This document shows, piece after piece, positions 1 to 13,400 of a stretch of 64,000 bases of DNA. A program made the position numbers and the translations under genes. The DNA lies in the NCBI RefSeq assembly GCF_964019385.1, contig NC_088644.1, forward strand, positions 38,624,149 through 38,688,148. Reading direction: 5' to 3'. The stretch is from Sycon ciliatum. Taxonomy: Eukaryota; Porifera; Calcarea; Leucosolenida; Sycettidae. The first letter of the stretch is position 1; every line of letters starts with the position of its first letter. The notes under the pieces are model-generated. The model had not been told where the DNA came from. It did no database searches and saw nothing but the letters and a program-made list of their open reading frames with translations.

Positions 1-60
<60 letters not shown>
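1..60. repeat. (AC)n microsatellite at left edge
   Basis: Pure AC dinucleotide repeat running into the left end, followed by a short (TAC)n run. Confidence 0.97.
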
Positions 61-62
<2 letters not shown>

Positions 63-119
63 CTACTACTACTATTGACAGCTGCCAGAAATGGCCACGC
101 CGCTCCCCAAAGGGAGGTA

Positions 120-235
120 CTGTCAGAGAGGTTAGGGGGGAGGAAGGCAATGCTCCAAGTGGCGTTCCAGATCTTGCCGCCTCCGGAACCGTCGGTTGTG
201 GCAAACTTGGCAGTGAAACTTGAATTGTTGGCGTT
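120..235 (-). CDS. Possible further E-Syt C2 exon (ambiguous frame)
   Basis: Downstream of the 853-1032 exon, one minus-strand frame reads GKIWNATWSIAFLPPN, plausible for a C2 strand after a variable loop. A second frame of the same bases mimics a C2H2-like finger (FHCQVC...ERHLEHC). Both cannot be real; gene position favours the C2 reading, but splice sites are weak. Confidence 0.2.
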
Positions 236-252
236 CAGCCACAGTAGGGCGC

Positions 253-371
<119 letters not shown>

Positions 372-609
372 GACCTGACCTTTGACGCCCATCGCCGGAG
401 GCGATGATAGCAATGTTACGGCAGAAGCCATAGCAACTTGTGCTGGGATTGCACCATTCAACAGCTTGCAAGGCTGAAGAATTGACCGTCACTATTCAGC
501 CTGGTCTACCCCGTACAGCTATTTGAAGTGACTTTTTCTGGCCAGTGAATCCCTATTTTTGGTCTTTTCATTTTTTTCCCACACATACATCACACCACAT
601 ACTCCGGCA

Positions 610-610
610 T

Positions 611-704
<94 letters not shown>
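610..704. repeat. (AC)n microsatellite
   Basis: AC repeat with a poly-C run (750-764) and a second short AC tract near 766-784. It sits just 3' of the last placed E-Syt exon. Confidence 0.97.
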
Positions 705-852
705 CCACAGCAACAGACAGAGATCTGGACACAGACACCCAGCCGCCCCTACCCCCCCCCCCCCATACACACACACACACACACAGGCACACAGACAAAT
801 ACCAACGCTTGACTGCACGGATGCACACATGTCGAGTATGCACATATCCTAC

Positions 853-3800
853 CTGCCTGTTTCGTTCACCGCGACTGCCGCCACCGCCACGAGATGGCAC
901 TGCTCTCTCAGTTCTGGCAAACTCTTTGAACAGTGTTACGCTCTCCGCAGGGCTGGCAATCCTGCGCCAGAAGAACTTCATTCGAATGTTCCCCCTGGAG
1001 TTCATCACTTGGTTGGCACGGATGTCCAGCCACTGTAGAACCGTGAAGAGGGAAAACAATCATGAGAGTGAGTAACACCTCATTCCAGCAGCATTCTGCA
1101 AAGCTTGCAGTGTACTTAGTCTACTGCAAGACATGTATATATAACGAGGAAGCAAATCTAACGTTTAAACGGATGACATTTCTTCGTTATAATAAGATCC
1201 GTTGAGGCCGTACTGCTTCATATATCATGCGGCTGTGTGTGGATATGCCGGAATACTGCAAGATCGTTAACATATCTTCTCGTTAACCTATGAATTTTGG
1301 ACAATCGTTAAATTTGCGACTCGTTATAATAACATGTCTTAGTGTACTTAGTGTACCTGGGTTTGTTCGTTTGTTTGCTTGTTTGTTTGTTTGTTTCTAG
1401 TATTAGTTCAGCAGATACACAGCGGCAGTTCTGCCTCCTCACGGTCTAACCATACGACTAGCCTCTCAATTAAAGATGAAGAAGTGGGTACATGTAGAGG
1501 TTGTCTAACCGTTGCAGCTTCACACAGCCATTGCAACACTCCCAGAGCATCGGCAACAGAATTGCTGGTGCACATGTAGAGGGGACGGTTTCAAATAGGA
1601 CACCGGTTGCGAACCGGAACGGACTCAATATTCACTTTCTCTCTTGGTATTTTGATTAGAAAACATATGTCACAGTGAGACTACGATGTGTTGTACTCCG
1701 AGCCAAAATTTCATCGCTCTGCGATGACCAGAAGCGCCATATCAAGCAGGTGAGTTTTTGACGTGTTGCTTCGCACTGCGACTTGAGTTTTACGACTTTC
1801 GAAAAATCAACTTCTTGTCGCAGGTAAACAGCGGCTCGCCTCTCGCCAATACAGCACCGCATACCAATCAAAACTAATGGAAGCACACACAAGGCTTATT
1901 GTTACTCTGTACTGGCCGTCGTGGAGCGATAGCAATTACCTAATTTCAGACCCAGAGTGAATTTGACGTGCACTCTAAAACGTGTCCGGTTTGGAGCCAC
2001 CTCTGATTTGAACTTTTTTAAAGCGAAAAATTGAGCAACTTGGAGGCAATGGGTCAACACAAAGGAGTGGCTCAGTTCGATTGACTCTGGCCCCAGAGCA
2101 AACTTCAACATGCCAGTTTCCTTCCACAAACATATTTCGAGTGAAAAATCAACGCTGATGATCGGTTTGGGTCTATACAAATTTGGCTGTCAAAACGTCC
2201 CGGTATCGAGCCGTCCCCTCTACACCATGTAGACTGAGAACACCGGGTAAGTGGCACACACATCGGCTGTTAGCCAGGTCTGATGGTCCTGAGCAGGACA
2301 GGGGGGGGGGGGGGGGGGCAGGAGGAGAAGGAGGAGCAGCACGTGCTGTAGGTTCCCTAGTACAGTCAGACCTCGCTTATCAGTTACAGGACTGGCGGAA
2401 GCAGTTTGTGATTGGTCCGGCCATAAGCTTGTCTTTCATGCATTGTGTATGATATGGAGGGTATACACATAACCTCCTCAGCAGTTAACACGTACGTGTT
2501 GGTGGCTAAGAAGTTGGTCCGGCCATGGCCTGACCAACCGGACCGGTTCCGCCGGGCCTGCTTAACCACACACATCTGTTTTCCACAAAAATAGTCGGAT
2601 AGGCGAGGGAACCGGATAACCGAACGGCACCGGTTATGTAGAATTTTTTTTTTTTTTTTTTTACTGAATACCACAGTACCATACGTTAAGTATGCTGTAA
2701 AATCTGTAACCAGCTATTTTCTTCCGGATGGAGAGGGATCCGGATAAAAGAGGACCGGATAAGAGAGGTCTGACTGTACCAAAAATGTTGTGAGTGCACT
2801 GTATCATAGTAAACTGTGTATGTCTCAACTGCACAGCCAGGGCTAAGTGCATGAGAGGACACAGCCAGTCAGGATTCAATAGCACACACATCCCGGCACA
2901 AGCTTACCATGTCACTACAGTGGCGCACATCCACAGCGGCTACGGTACACCTGCAGCAAGCACATGCATATGATAACACCGCCTCAAAACGGGTACATAC
3001 AAAGTACAGCCAGACCTCGTTTAACCACACGCATTCGTTTTCCACAAAAATATCCGCATAGGCGAGGGAACTGGATAATCAAACACACATACTGAATATA
3101 TGCATAACATATGCTGTAAATCGGTAACCAACGATTTTCTTCCGGATGGCGAGTGATCCGGATAAAAGAGGACCGGATAAACAAGGTCTGGCTGTATTTT
3201 GAAGTAAAATAAAAGTGCTGCAAAGATGAATGGGTGAAAGTGGGTGAAATGAAATCTAGACCAGAGCCAATAGTGAGTGTTAAACACCCAGACCTGGACC
3301 CGGGCTGGATGCAACTGTTGGACACACATTTCTCCGAACAGTGAAATCTCAAAACCTCACAGTACACAGAACACTCAAAAAGACAGGTCAGGCATTTATA
3401 CACACAAGTTGAGCTATTGAAAAGCTGAGAACTTGCCGCAGTCTGCGGTCTGCAATGACTAGCCTTCAAACCTAGTTCCTACTGATATCAAGAGTGCATA
3501 AACAAGAGTATGCAACTGTGGTTATGGCCCAGTGCGCGGCGCGCTGCCTTCATTACGTAACTAACTTGCCCTCATCACACGTGCACGTTCTGAAAGCATG
3601 CATTCAAACTCACAATTTCTCGTACGAGCCCATCCGTTTTTACTCGATTCGTTCCAGTACCTACGCGATCTCTGAATTCTGGCGCGTGAACTCCAGTTCC
3701 GTACGAAAGTTCATTTCAAACCAGAGGGAAAGGGCGGTGCTTGATTTTCCGCAATGCACGGACTGCAGCTGAATGATGTAATGAAGGCAGCGCGCCGCGC

Positions 3801-6800
3801 ATCTGGCCCATAGAAAAGAGATCACAGTTGCATACTCTTGTTTATGGACTCTTGCTGATATGTATACCGGATAATGTCACAAATACATCTATGGACAGTG
3901 GAACTCACATAGTACATACTCTGATAATACATACAGTGGAACTCACATAGCACATACTCTGATAATACATACAGTGGAACTCACACAGTTCATACTCTGA
4001 TAATACGTACAGTGGAACTCACATAGTACATACTCTGATAATACATACAGTGGAACTCACATAGCACATACTCTGATAATACGTACAGTGGAACTCACAT
4101 AGTACATACTCTGATAATACATACAGTGGAACTCACACAGTACATACTCTGATAATACATACAGTGGAACTCACATAGCACATACTCTGATAATACATAC
4201 AGTGGAACTCACATAGCACATACTCTGATAATACATACCCTTGCTTAGTACGAACATTGTCTGAAGCATGGGTGTAGTGATCCATAATGAAGTACTGTAA
4301 AAGCAGAAAATTTCGGTGGTGTTTTATTTTCGGTAACTTCGGTGCCGACAATTTTTACCGAAAATTAAACGCACCGAACATTTTCGGTACTACTGAGTAG
4401 TTCTAGTACACTTACCTGGAAAACGGGTTTTACCGAAAATTTCCCTCCACCGAACCGCCGATTTTGGAGAATACCGAAAATATTACACCACCGAAAATGT
4501 CTGCATTTACAGCAAGTTGAGATAAGCCCCAATGTGTCGAAAACGGCAATCCTTTGTATCCCCCCACGACCCTCCAGTGACCTCACCCTCTTTACGACTC
4601 GGCTTTTTACTTTCCCTGATGATCCCATTGCTATCAACATTGTTAAAAATCACAAACACCTTGGTATATTTCTTGATGAACACTTGTCCTGGGATTCGCA
4701 CGTAACCTATATTGAAAAGCGAGTTTGCTCCGCGATAGGCTGCATTTCTCCTCACATCTCCCATCTACACCATGGTTGTCGAATACAAATTTATCACTCT
4801 TATGTTCTTCCTTTGTTTGATTACTGCTCTCTCGTTTGGTCCTCCGGTCTATCCTCCGCTCTTATGCATCGGTTAGAAGTCACCCACCGTAAATTACTTC
4901 GATTAATATTTCGCATGCCCCCTCTGACCTCCTCTCAGACGCTATACATTTTGGCTTCCTCTTCCCCCCTCTCAGAACGCTTTCCCCACTCGGCATGCAA
5001 ATTCATTCACCGTATTAAGCTTCAACTTGCTCCTCCTCATGCACTTGCGCATTTAAGCTGGTTCAATAATAGCTCGCGTACTAGATGTTCTCTCCATTTC
5101 CCACTTGCCAGGTCATCGATCCTTTTAAATCCCCCCTGTTCAAGTCCTATTCTCATTGGTCTCGGCTTCCGCAGGAGGTAAAGTCTCGTGACACCTTCGC
5201 GGCATTTTGTTCCATTCTGCCCGCGCCTAAGTTGAATTGAATTGAATTCGTTGTTTTCCATTGCTGGCCTAATCTTCATACTGCTCTCTCCAGGTTCCTA
5301 TAGTACTCCTTTTGTTTTCTTTTCTTTTCTCTTTTTCTTCTCCTTCTTTTTCTCAGTTGTCCCCACCATGGCTGGTTAAAATCGCCCGCATCACATGCTT
5401 ATTGGCACTATGTCATCGTGATTGTGAAATAATAATAATAAGAAGAAGAAGAAGTACATCGGATACTAAATGTAATACTCTAATTTCAGAAATTTTCGGT
5501 GCTTAAAATTTTCGGTATGAGGGCAACAGGCTAGGTTAGGTGAACAGAAATTTTCGGTACAGAGAAGAAGTTCCCTATTGGATTATGTGTGTTAGTGTTT
5601 GTTCGGTGTATTGAAATTTTAGGTGTGAAACAGACGCACCGAAAGTACCGAAAATAAAAGTACACCGAAAATTTGTGAAATTACAATACTTGAAATACTA
5701 GTCTAAATACACTGTCCTGCCACCATGCATGGGGTAGGTCTTAGGGTGCACATCTTATGGCACTATGTCTTATCAGTCTTTTACTGTACGTACTTGCCAA
5801 TCAGCTGATCAGTAGTCAGGTCTTCTTGATCCCAGACTTCCACAAGAACGTTTGGCTCTTCATGGCTATCCAGGAGTGTCTGACCATGTTGTGTGCAAAG
5901 TGTGTTGCATAGTCAATGGAAAACATGTAGGTGCTCACACGCACGCGCACGCACATACATACGCATGTACACACACGCACGCACACGCATGTACACACAC
6001 ACACACACACACACAGGTCATGTCCCGGCTGGCTGCCACATAAGTGACAGCCGTTCACAACATGCAGCCATTTACAAGAACATACGTGCACAGATGCATG
6101 GCGCATGATGCATGCATACTGAGACACAGGGTGCGGGCTGGTGTTATCCACACCCAGAGCATGCTGGTCCGGGGCTGACAGCCAGGACCCAGTCAATATT
6201 CAGAATTCAGAATTCTACAAACCTCAAATGATTCGTTCCATTGGGCTGCAACACTGTCGTTCCGAACGGATGTCCGGAATTGATGCTGACCAACTGCATG
6301 CAAAGGACAAAGGTAGTGGGCCAAAGAGAATGCATTCAGGTTTCATGTAATATTATTCATAATTTTTCGGCCAACAGAAAACACGTTTTAGCGCTCTACA
6401 GGTGCTCTGGGCGGACCATCCTGGACGAAAAGCAGTAAGAGACCATGGGCATACTGGGCATACCGTGTGTGACACCCCTGGAACTTGACAGTAGTGACAG
6501 TCTGCAGGTGTAAAGGTCCAAAGGGTTGAAAAAGTCGGGTCGGGTAGGGGTTGGGGGGTACAACAGGTCGGGTCGGGGTTGGGGGGGGGGGGTACAAGGG
6601 AACCACGCACGTGGAGGATGCCTGACCAGACCCTCTCTTCTGCCTTAGTTGGTGTGGGTCACTCCTATAGCAATCACCTTGTGGTTTCAATGCTGCCAAT
6701 GCTGTTTCATAGGCGAAGTTTGTTCCCCAAATGTTGTGCATGGGTGCGACTCATAATGCAAGACTTTAGCAATTCAGAAATATGAATACAAGAACGGGCC

Positions 6801-7415
6801 CCTCTTGCAGGAAACCTTGTATATTACCCGCATCCCATCCCAGTACCAATGGTGCAGCCTAGGATGCATTCAGAGATGTTCCTGGCATCTTGTTGCAAGG
6901 TCTGCTACAGTCTTGCTCAATGAAATCCAGTCGCAGCACTTAAGTTTGCACCTACCACCATTTCGAATCCCAGAGTCTGCACTGATGTCTAGGGCTGCAC
7001 CACGCCCGGCGCATACATAAGTGCATCGACTGGATTTCATTGAGCAGCACTGTAGTTGAGTTTTGGTAATGGTGGAACAACACCCTGGGACTGAACACTG
7101 CCGATACTCCAGACATGGCACTCCAGCCCAAAAGGTTATCACTAATTAGGGCTTTCACATGTCCATGCCTGCCTATCCCTCTCTCACCCCCCCCCCCCCA
7201 CACACACACAGATGTATTTGTGTACCGTGATGGATTTCAAGTAATTGGTAACAGATCCTACCCTTGACTATAACATAGATATCCGACGTGCTCGCACTGA
7301 ATAGATGAAAGTCCATGCCTTCCACGTTCTTTGCCTCAACCACGGTGACACACAGGAAGTGCTGTGCAGGCGGAAAGCATAAGGAAGCAGACACCAAGGC
7401 AGCATGCAAGAACTC

Positions 7416-7498
<83 letters not shown>

Positions 7499-10400
7499 AT
7501 ACACTGCATATTAACAGCGCTGTACTTCCGGTAATGAGAACCCGGGTCCACATCCAGGAATTAGCAGCAGCATTTACTATCTCGCCCAGTGGTCTGATTT
7601 GAACAGTCCTCATGGTTGATGCTAGCGTGCAGTGTATGTAGTGTGTGGAGTAAACCCTCCTAGTACTGAGTACACTATGAGTATTTCATCCACACCCCAC
7701 GCCTGCACGCAATAGGAAGCCTTGCATTACAAATCAAAGTACACATCGGCTCATCATACTGAAATATCCTTGCCCTGCCCCAGGTGCCCGGGCACGGAAA
7801 CGTACGGGGGGAAGACATGATCAACTTCGGCTAATGGCAGGCTGCACCACCGAATTCCTGGAGGACACTTCCATGATAAAACCCTTTCGCAAGAACACAT
7901 ACCGGTATCGCATTTCAACTGACCCTGCACAGCTGATTAAGTCCAGTGTTGATAAGTGAATTCCTGATCCCCAACAGCAATGTGCCATACTGAACTACAA
8001 CCGGCTACTATTAGATGTTGGCATAGCCCCGGCCCAAGGGCAAACTGTATACCAATCAACACTGAATTACAGTGAAACCTGTCTAAGACGACCGCTCAAG
8101 GGACCTTCAAAATGTGGTCTCTGTTACCAGGTGGTCTCCTTATCCAGGGTCAATTGACTGGAAATAGCACCCCTTGGTCCTGGTTCCTGTGGTCTTCCAG
8201 GACAGGTGGCCACCTTATCCGAGTGGTCGCCTTGACATATTTTACTATAATTATTATGATTATTATCAACAAGAGCACGATGCAAAGTAGACCCCCCCCC
8301 CCCCCCATCCAATTGTTGAGCTTGACTTACAGATGGTAGCGGGTACAGAAGACAATCAACATCCACGGAATCGGGCACCAACGAGAGGAAGAAGCGACTT
8401 GGGAAGACCAGTGTTTCTGACAGCTTCTCATCTATCACCGCGTCAATGGCGTTTCTACAGATGCATCGGGACCGTGAGTCCAAGCAACAGTTAGTCATGT
8501 GATTAAGACCTGTGCTCCAACACAAGGTGCTCAGGTTAGCAATGGCCTCACTGTGACCATATTAGGACTGGAGCATTCACTTGATGCCTGAACCAGGCAT
8601 ACTTCTGGTCGAGGTGCTGTTAAGAGATCATGATGATCCTGATGATGTCGTGAGGTCTGATATTGTCAGGCTTTATACACTTCTTACTGTGTGTAATGCA
8701 ACCGCAGGGTTCTTTATCACTAGCGCTGCACACTTGTCATTAAAACAATTGGTCCATGATTTCATCATCTCAATGCCAAAGCATTAAGCTGTGGTACACG
8801 TGCATCTATGCATAAACGAAAAATGATATATTATTATTCACAGCTCCCGTAAGACTCAGTCAGACAGAGTTCTCCTTACAGGCAGGAATGCCACCACCCT
8901 CAAGGATCAAAAAAGTGCAATGCCTGGGGGGGGGGGGGGGGGGGGGCTAGAACTATGCATCTACGCCCCGCTCAAACAAACACAGGTAGAAGTCGTTCTT
9001 GCCCTAGCTGAGCCATTCAATGTGACCTCTAACTGGCTCTTGGCATCTCCACCATCAGCAATCTTTTGGAGAGTGCAATACGACTTACCGTAGGACGGGC
9101 ATATCAAATATGTTTGCCAGGCCAAGCAGGTCAAACTCAATCATCTGTCGACAGCAAACAGGACGGTATATTTCAAACCGCAGTTAGGATAATAATTAGC
9201 ACTTTGCTGTGCTTTCGGGTATGGTGAACACCGTGTTGTGAAAAGGTAGACTTGTCACCCGCACACTGCTGTTAATCATCTCTCACTCTTCTATGCTGCT
9301 AAGAAGTCAACATGAGCACAGGCCACTCCCTGAGCCGGTTGCCCGTCGCCATGCGCCACAAAGTCTTCAATGCAGTGGAACAGTGTGAGCAAACACTTCA
9401 GCGCCAAGGACTAGAGCTTCTATGCAGCGAAGCAGGGCTTGTCAAGCAATCAGAGTTGAGCAGCTGGCCATGACACTGTACAGCCTTTTTTCCCAGTGGG
9501 AATACTCCATGCAGCACAGCGCTGGGAATATTCATAGCCATTCAAACTTCATAATACCAACTTTTGCGGGTATGTAAAAAACAGAACATTTTAGGGGGAT
9601 TTAAAGAGCCAAAGAAGTTCATATTCGGCCACAAGGGTGTGGTAGAATCTAGAGAGATGGCACGAGACCGTAGTACCCAAAGGCAAGGTGTGTTTTGGGA
9701 CATTTGACCCCAGTTTTGGAAGTTAAAAGTGATCCGTGTTCTGTGCAAGACCATCGTAACCGAGGCCATGACCAATCAACTCAGACCAGTGATGCCACGC
9801 AGGGACCGTGAAAGTCCGTCTCTGCCCCAAGGGCAACTGGAAAGAACCCCATATTGTTTCAAATTACACATTGTCTCCCAAGACACTATGGCCCCATAAT
9901 GACCATGTTTGCCATCAGACTCGGCTAGAAAACTGCACTAACTGGCTTTTCCAGGAAGAAGATGGAGATGCCACCGAGAATTGGCAAGACTGGCATGAGT
10001 GGCTTGAGAATGATGCGTAGCTTGCCTTGAACCTGTGAGTGAGCAACATGTACAACACCATGATTGCATGCAAAGAAGATTTATACTTAGCAGTAGTAGC
10101 GGGCGTTATTCACAGCTCAATCATATTGATAATACAGTCAACCTCGTGAATAACCTCGTGAATAACCTTATAACAACCTCATAACAACTTCGGCCATCAT
10201 GGCAACAATTTGAGAAAAACAACACTATCTTCAGACCTGGCGGCTAAAAAAAACATTTCCACGGTTCGCGTCAGGCTCGGCTACAGACCGAGTTTTCCGC
10301 ATCCGTCGAAACGCCACCACCCTTCAAGGATCAAGGCGCAGATGCAGCTCCTAAAGCGGTGGTGGGAGGTGAGTAGATGGTGAGTAGATGGTGGCCATGG

Positions 10401-13400
10401 TGGCCATGGTGGCCATGGTTGCCACGGTGGCCATGGTTGCCATGGTGGCCATGGTGGCTATCAGTGGACATAACCGTAACTGTACTCACAAATAACAGAT
10501 CTGCAAATAATGACAACTTGTGAATAGCAGCACAGTTTTCCAGCGCCCGGTCAAGGGTTAATATTCACGGCATTGACTGAACTGAAACAAAGTTTGTTGT
10601 AATGCCATGGCTGGCTATTGCACCCCTCCCTCCATATTGGCCTATATTCCCTGGCCACGGGAAGGTGAAATAAATAAATAAAAAATAAATAATGATCCAT
10701 GCACATGTACAACAGACACTTGAAGCGTGCAACAGCAGTGTAGACGACACAACCTCTTCAATTTACATGACGTACCTAGCCCGCATTCTACCCATGGTCG
10801 GCCCAGTTATTGCAATCGGAGGGGGTGGGGGTATTGTTACTTACCCTGAGGTCCGATACACCTGCTGATAGGCCATACGCAATGAACAGTTCTATGATGG
10901 CTGTACCATTGTATCTATAGCACATGTCAAACACGGCAGCAATGCCCATAAGTACAATAAAGTGGTAGAGTGGGCCGTGATACAGTGAACGCTGATATAG
11001 TGGACATTGATAATATCAACTGCAGTGGTGACAGCGGATCATGATGGAATATAGTGTACAATTGTATACAGTGGTACAGTGGATAGCAGTACGCACTGTA
11101 TGTCAACAAATATCCGGGCATATTTATTTTCGGCTATTATCGGCCTGGTCATATTTGGCCGAAAATGTGTTGCAGCCGGACATTTTGTTTTGCAAGCTTC
11201 AGTGTGAAAGTGTGTACAGCCAGCAGCAATACAGGCCGAAAAATTAATGCGGTCGAAATGTATTTCAGCCCTCGGAGGCCGAAATTTGAATGGGCCGAAA
11301 ATTTGTAGATTAACAGTAGACAGTCAGCCGTACAGTGTAAAGTGGTAGGCTGAAGAAGGTGATAACCAACAGGATAACGGTGTGCTAATGACATCATCAT
11401 CATAGTACATGCTGCCGAGCACCGATATCATTCCGCACAATATGACATCGTGGCATATGCTGATGACATCATCTCATATGGTAACGACATCATCGCGCGT
11501 GTTATGTATTGAGTGGCAAAGCCCGTGCTCATGATGCCACTGCACTTTTGCCAGAAATCACACGTGCACGCCTGGGCTCACGAGCACTCACGCAACATCA
11601 ATGTCAATGATAATCTCCCTCTGATCAACTGATTGCTGTGGGTAGACTTTGATGCCCGTGATCTTGGGGCTCTGCAGCACAACAACAGAAATCAAAAATG
11701 CATTAACGCAGCAGTTTAAAAAACAATTTAAAAACAAGTCAAAACCAGCGGCTACTAATTACAATTATTAAAGCACAGCATAGTACATGATGTATGAGTG
11801 TTTACGGTCTGCGGTAGAGGGTTTAAAAAGACAGTGGAAGGGCCCCAGCAACCTACTCTTTGGTTTCATGAGCATAAATCAGTACTGTAAAGCGTGAATT
11901 TTTCGCGGCGTTTTTAGTTCGTGTTTTCAGAATCCGGACAGGTTTGTGAGGTTTTAATTTTGCGATTGCAGAATGGCATTCTTGCTAAACCTGTGGCATT
12001 CTTGCTAAACCTTTCATGGATCTCCTTTTCGCGCTGTCTAAATTTCGCGATTTCCACGCGGTCGCGAATTTCGCAGAAATTAGACCATCGCAATAATTTC
12101 ACGGTTTACAGTACATGAATTTCATATGAACTCAACACAGCTACCAAGCCAAAGAACAAGGAGCATGTAGAGCGGCTATTCAAAGCTTACACTAGTCTAC
12201 TGCATTCTTCATCGTTTATTGGGAGTCTAATATGGTTAGACGAGAAGGCAGAAACGCCTGTGTACAGTATAACTGGTGAAGTAAAATGAATAAAAACAAA
12301 CAAACAACATCAAAGTATAAACAAGTCACGTTCGTCACTAACTTACCACACAGCCAAGCTTCACGGTTCTGAACTCAATGGACTTCAGCGGACCAGGGCA
12401 TTTGTTCTTCAGTATGGGCTCAATTTTTTCCACCAGGATCTTCTTGATCGCTGGCTCTAGATACGGCCATACACGGGACACAATCTTGACGACACGATGG
12501 ATCATCCGAAGCACAGAAGGGAAATGGTTGTTGCAGCAAATCAAATGCCAGGCATGTACTCAAGGCTCGCATACCACTAGCGTAGTCGTTCAGTGCAGAA
12601 CATACTCAACTCGGGAAGAAAACAGGTCTATGTTCTGCGGCTAAGTTTGCACCCTGGGACCAAAAGTTGGAAAACGCATGGCTAACTGAATGTGTTATAA
12701 TGCTCGTGTAAAAGCATGTGCTCAAGCAACCATGCCAGGAAATTGTGGTGAGGCCAAGCCAGCATGCACGCACGGCACAAACACACACACACACACATAC
12801 ACACACACAAACAAACAAACATACCCATGCACCCAGAGATGTAAAATGTATGTTGGGTTGTGAAGGTGGGGGTAATATCACATACCGTGTTGATCCATTC
12901 CACGCGAGTTACATCCGGAAAGGTCACCTACAAAAACCCAGAGGCACAAAACCATCAGACAGCCGTGACAGGATTTCACTCTGGTACCGCCTGAGAAACA
13001 TTCTGGTTTCTTCTCACCTGGCCTTGCAAAGGGACACGGCATTCTAGTTTCTAACCTCATGCTGTTAGAACATGGTCTGCACAACACATTGCTGCAACAA
13101 GTATGACAAGTATGACAAGTTTGACAAGTATGACTAAAGCCAGTAAAGCTCTACCAGTATCCGGAGCACATGGGAAACCTGTGTCCGCCTTCGTCAATTA
13201 TTCAACCACGTCTCCTGGTGTTTCGGCTCCCTCATCGTCTGTTATTTCCGACAAACATGAACAACATGCGCAGTAAGCAAACATTTAATCTTGTGATTTT
13301 GAAGCAATTAAGTATGGGCTATTTGGGCCCAAGTTAGTTTGCAAACCTTTTTCCAGCTGGGGGTTGGGGGGGGGGGGGGTGGGACCCCAGAACCCCCCTA

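Noticed and set aside
132-235. C2H2-like finger FHCQVC...ERHLEHC on the minus strand
   Set aside because: Spacing is off by one residue, the frame leads into an (AC)n tract, and the gene context favours an E-Syt C2 reading of the same bases.
1376-1580. Missing E-Syt exon ending CVKLQR before the 853-1032 exon
   Set aside because: A donor-like GTTAGA follows, but the phase creates a stop on joining to 853-1032.
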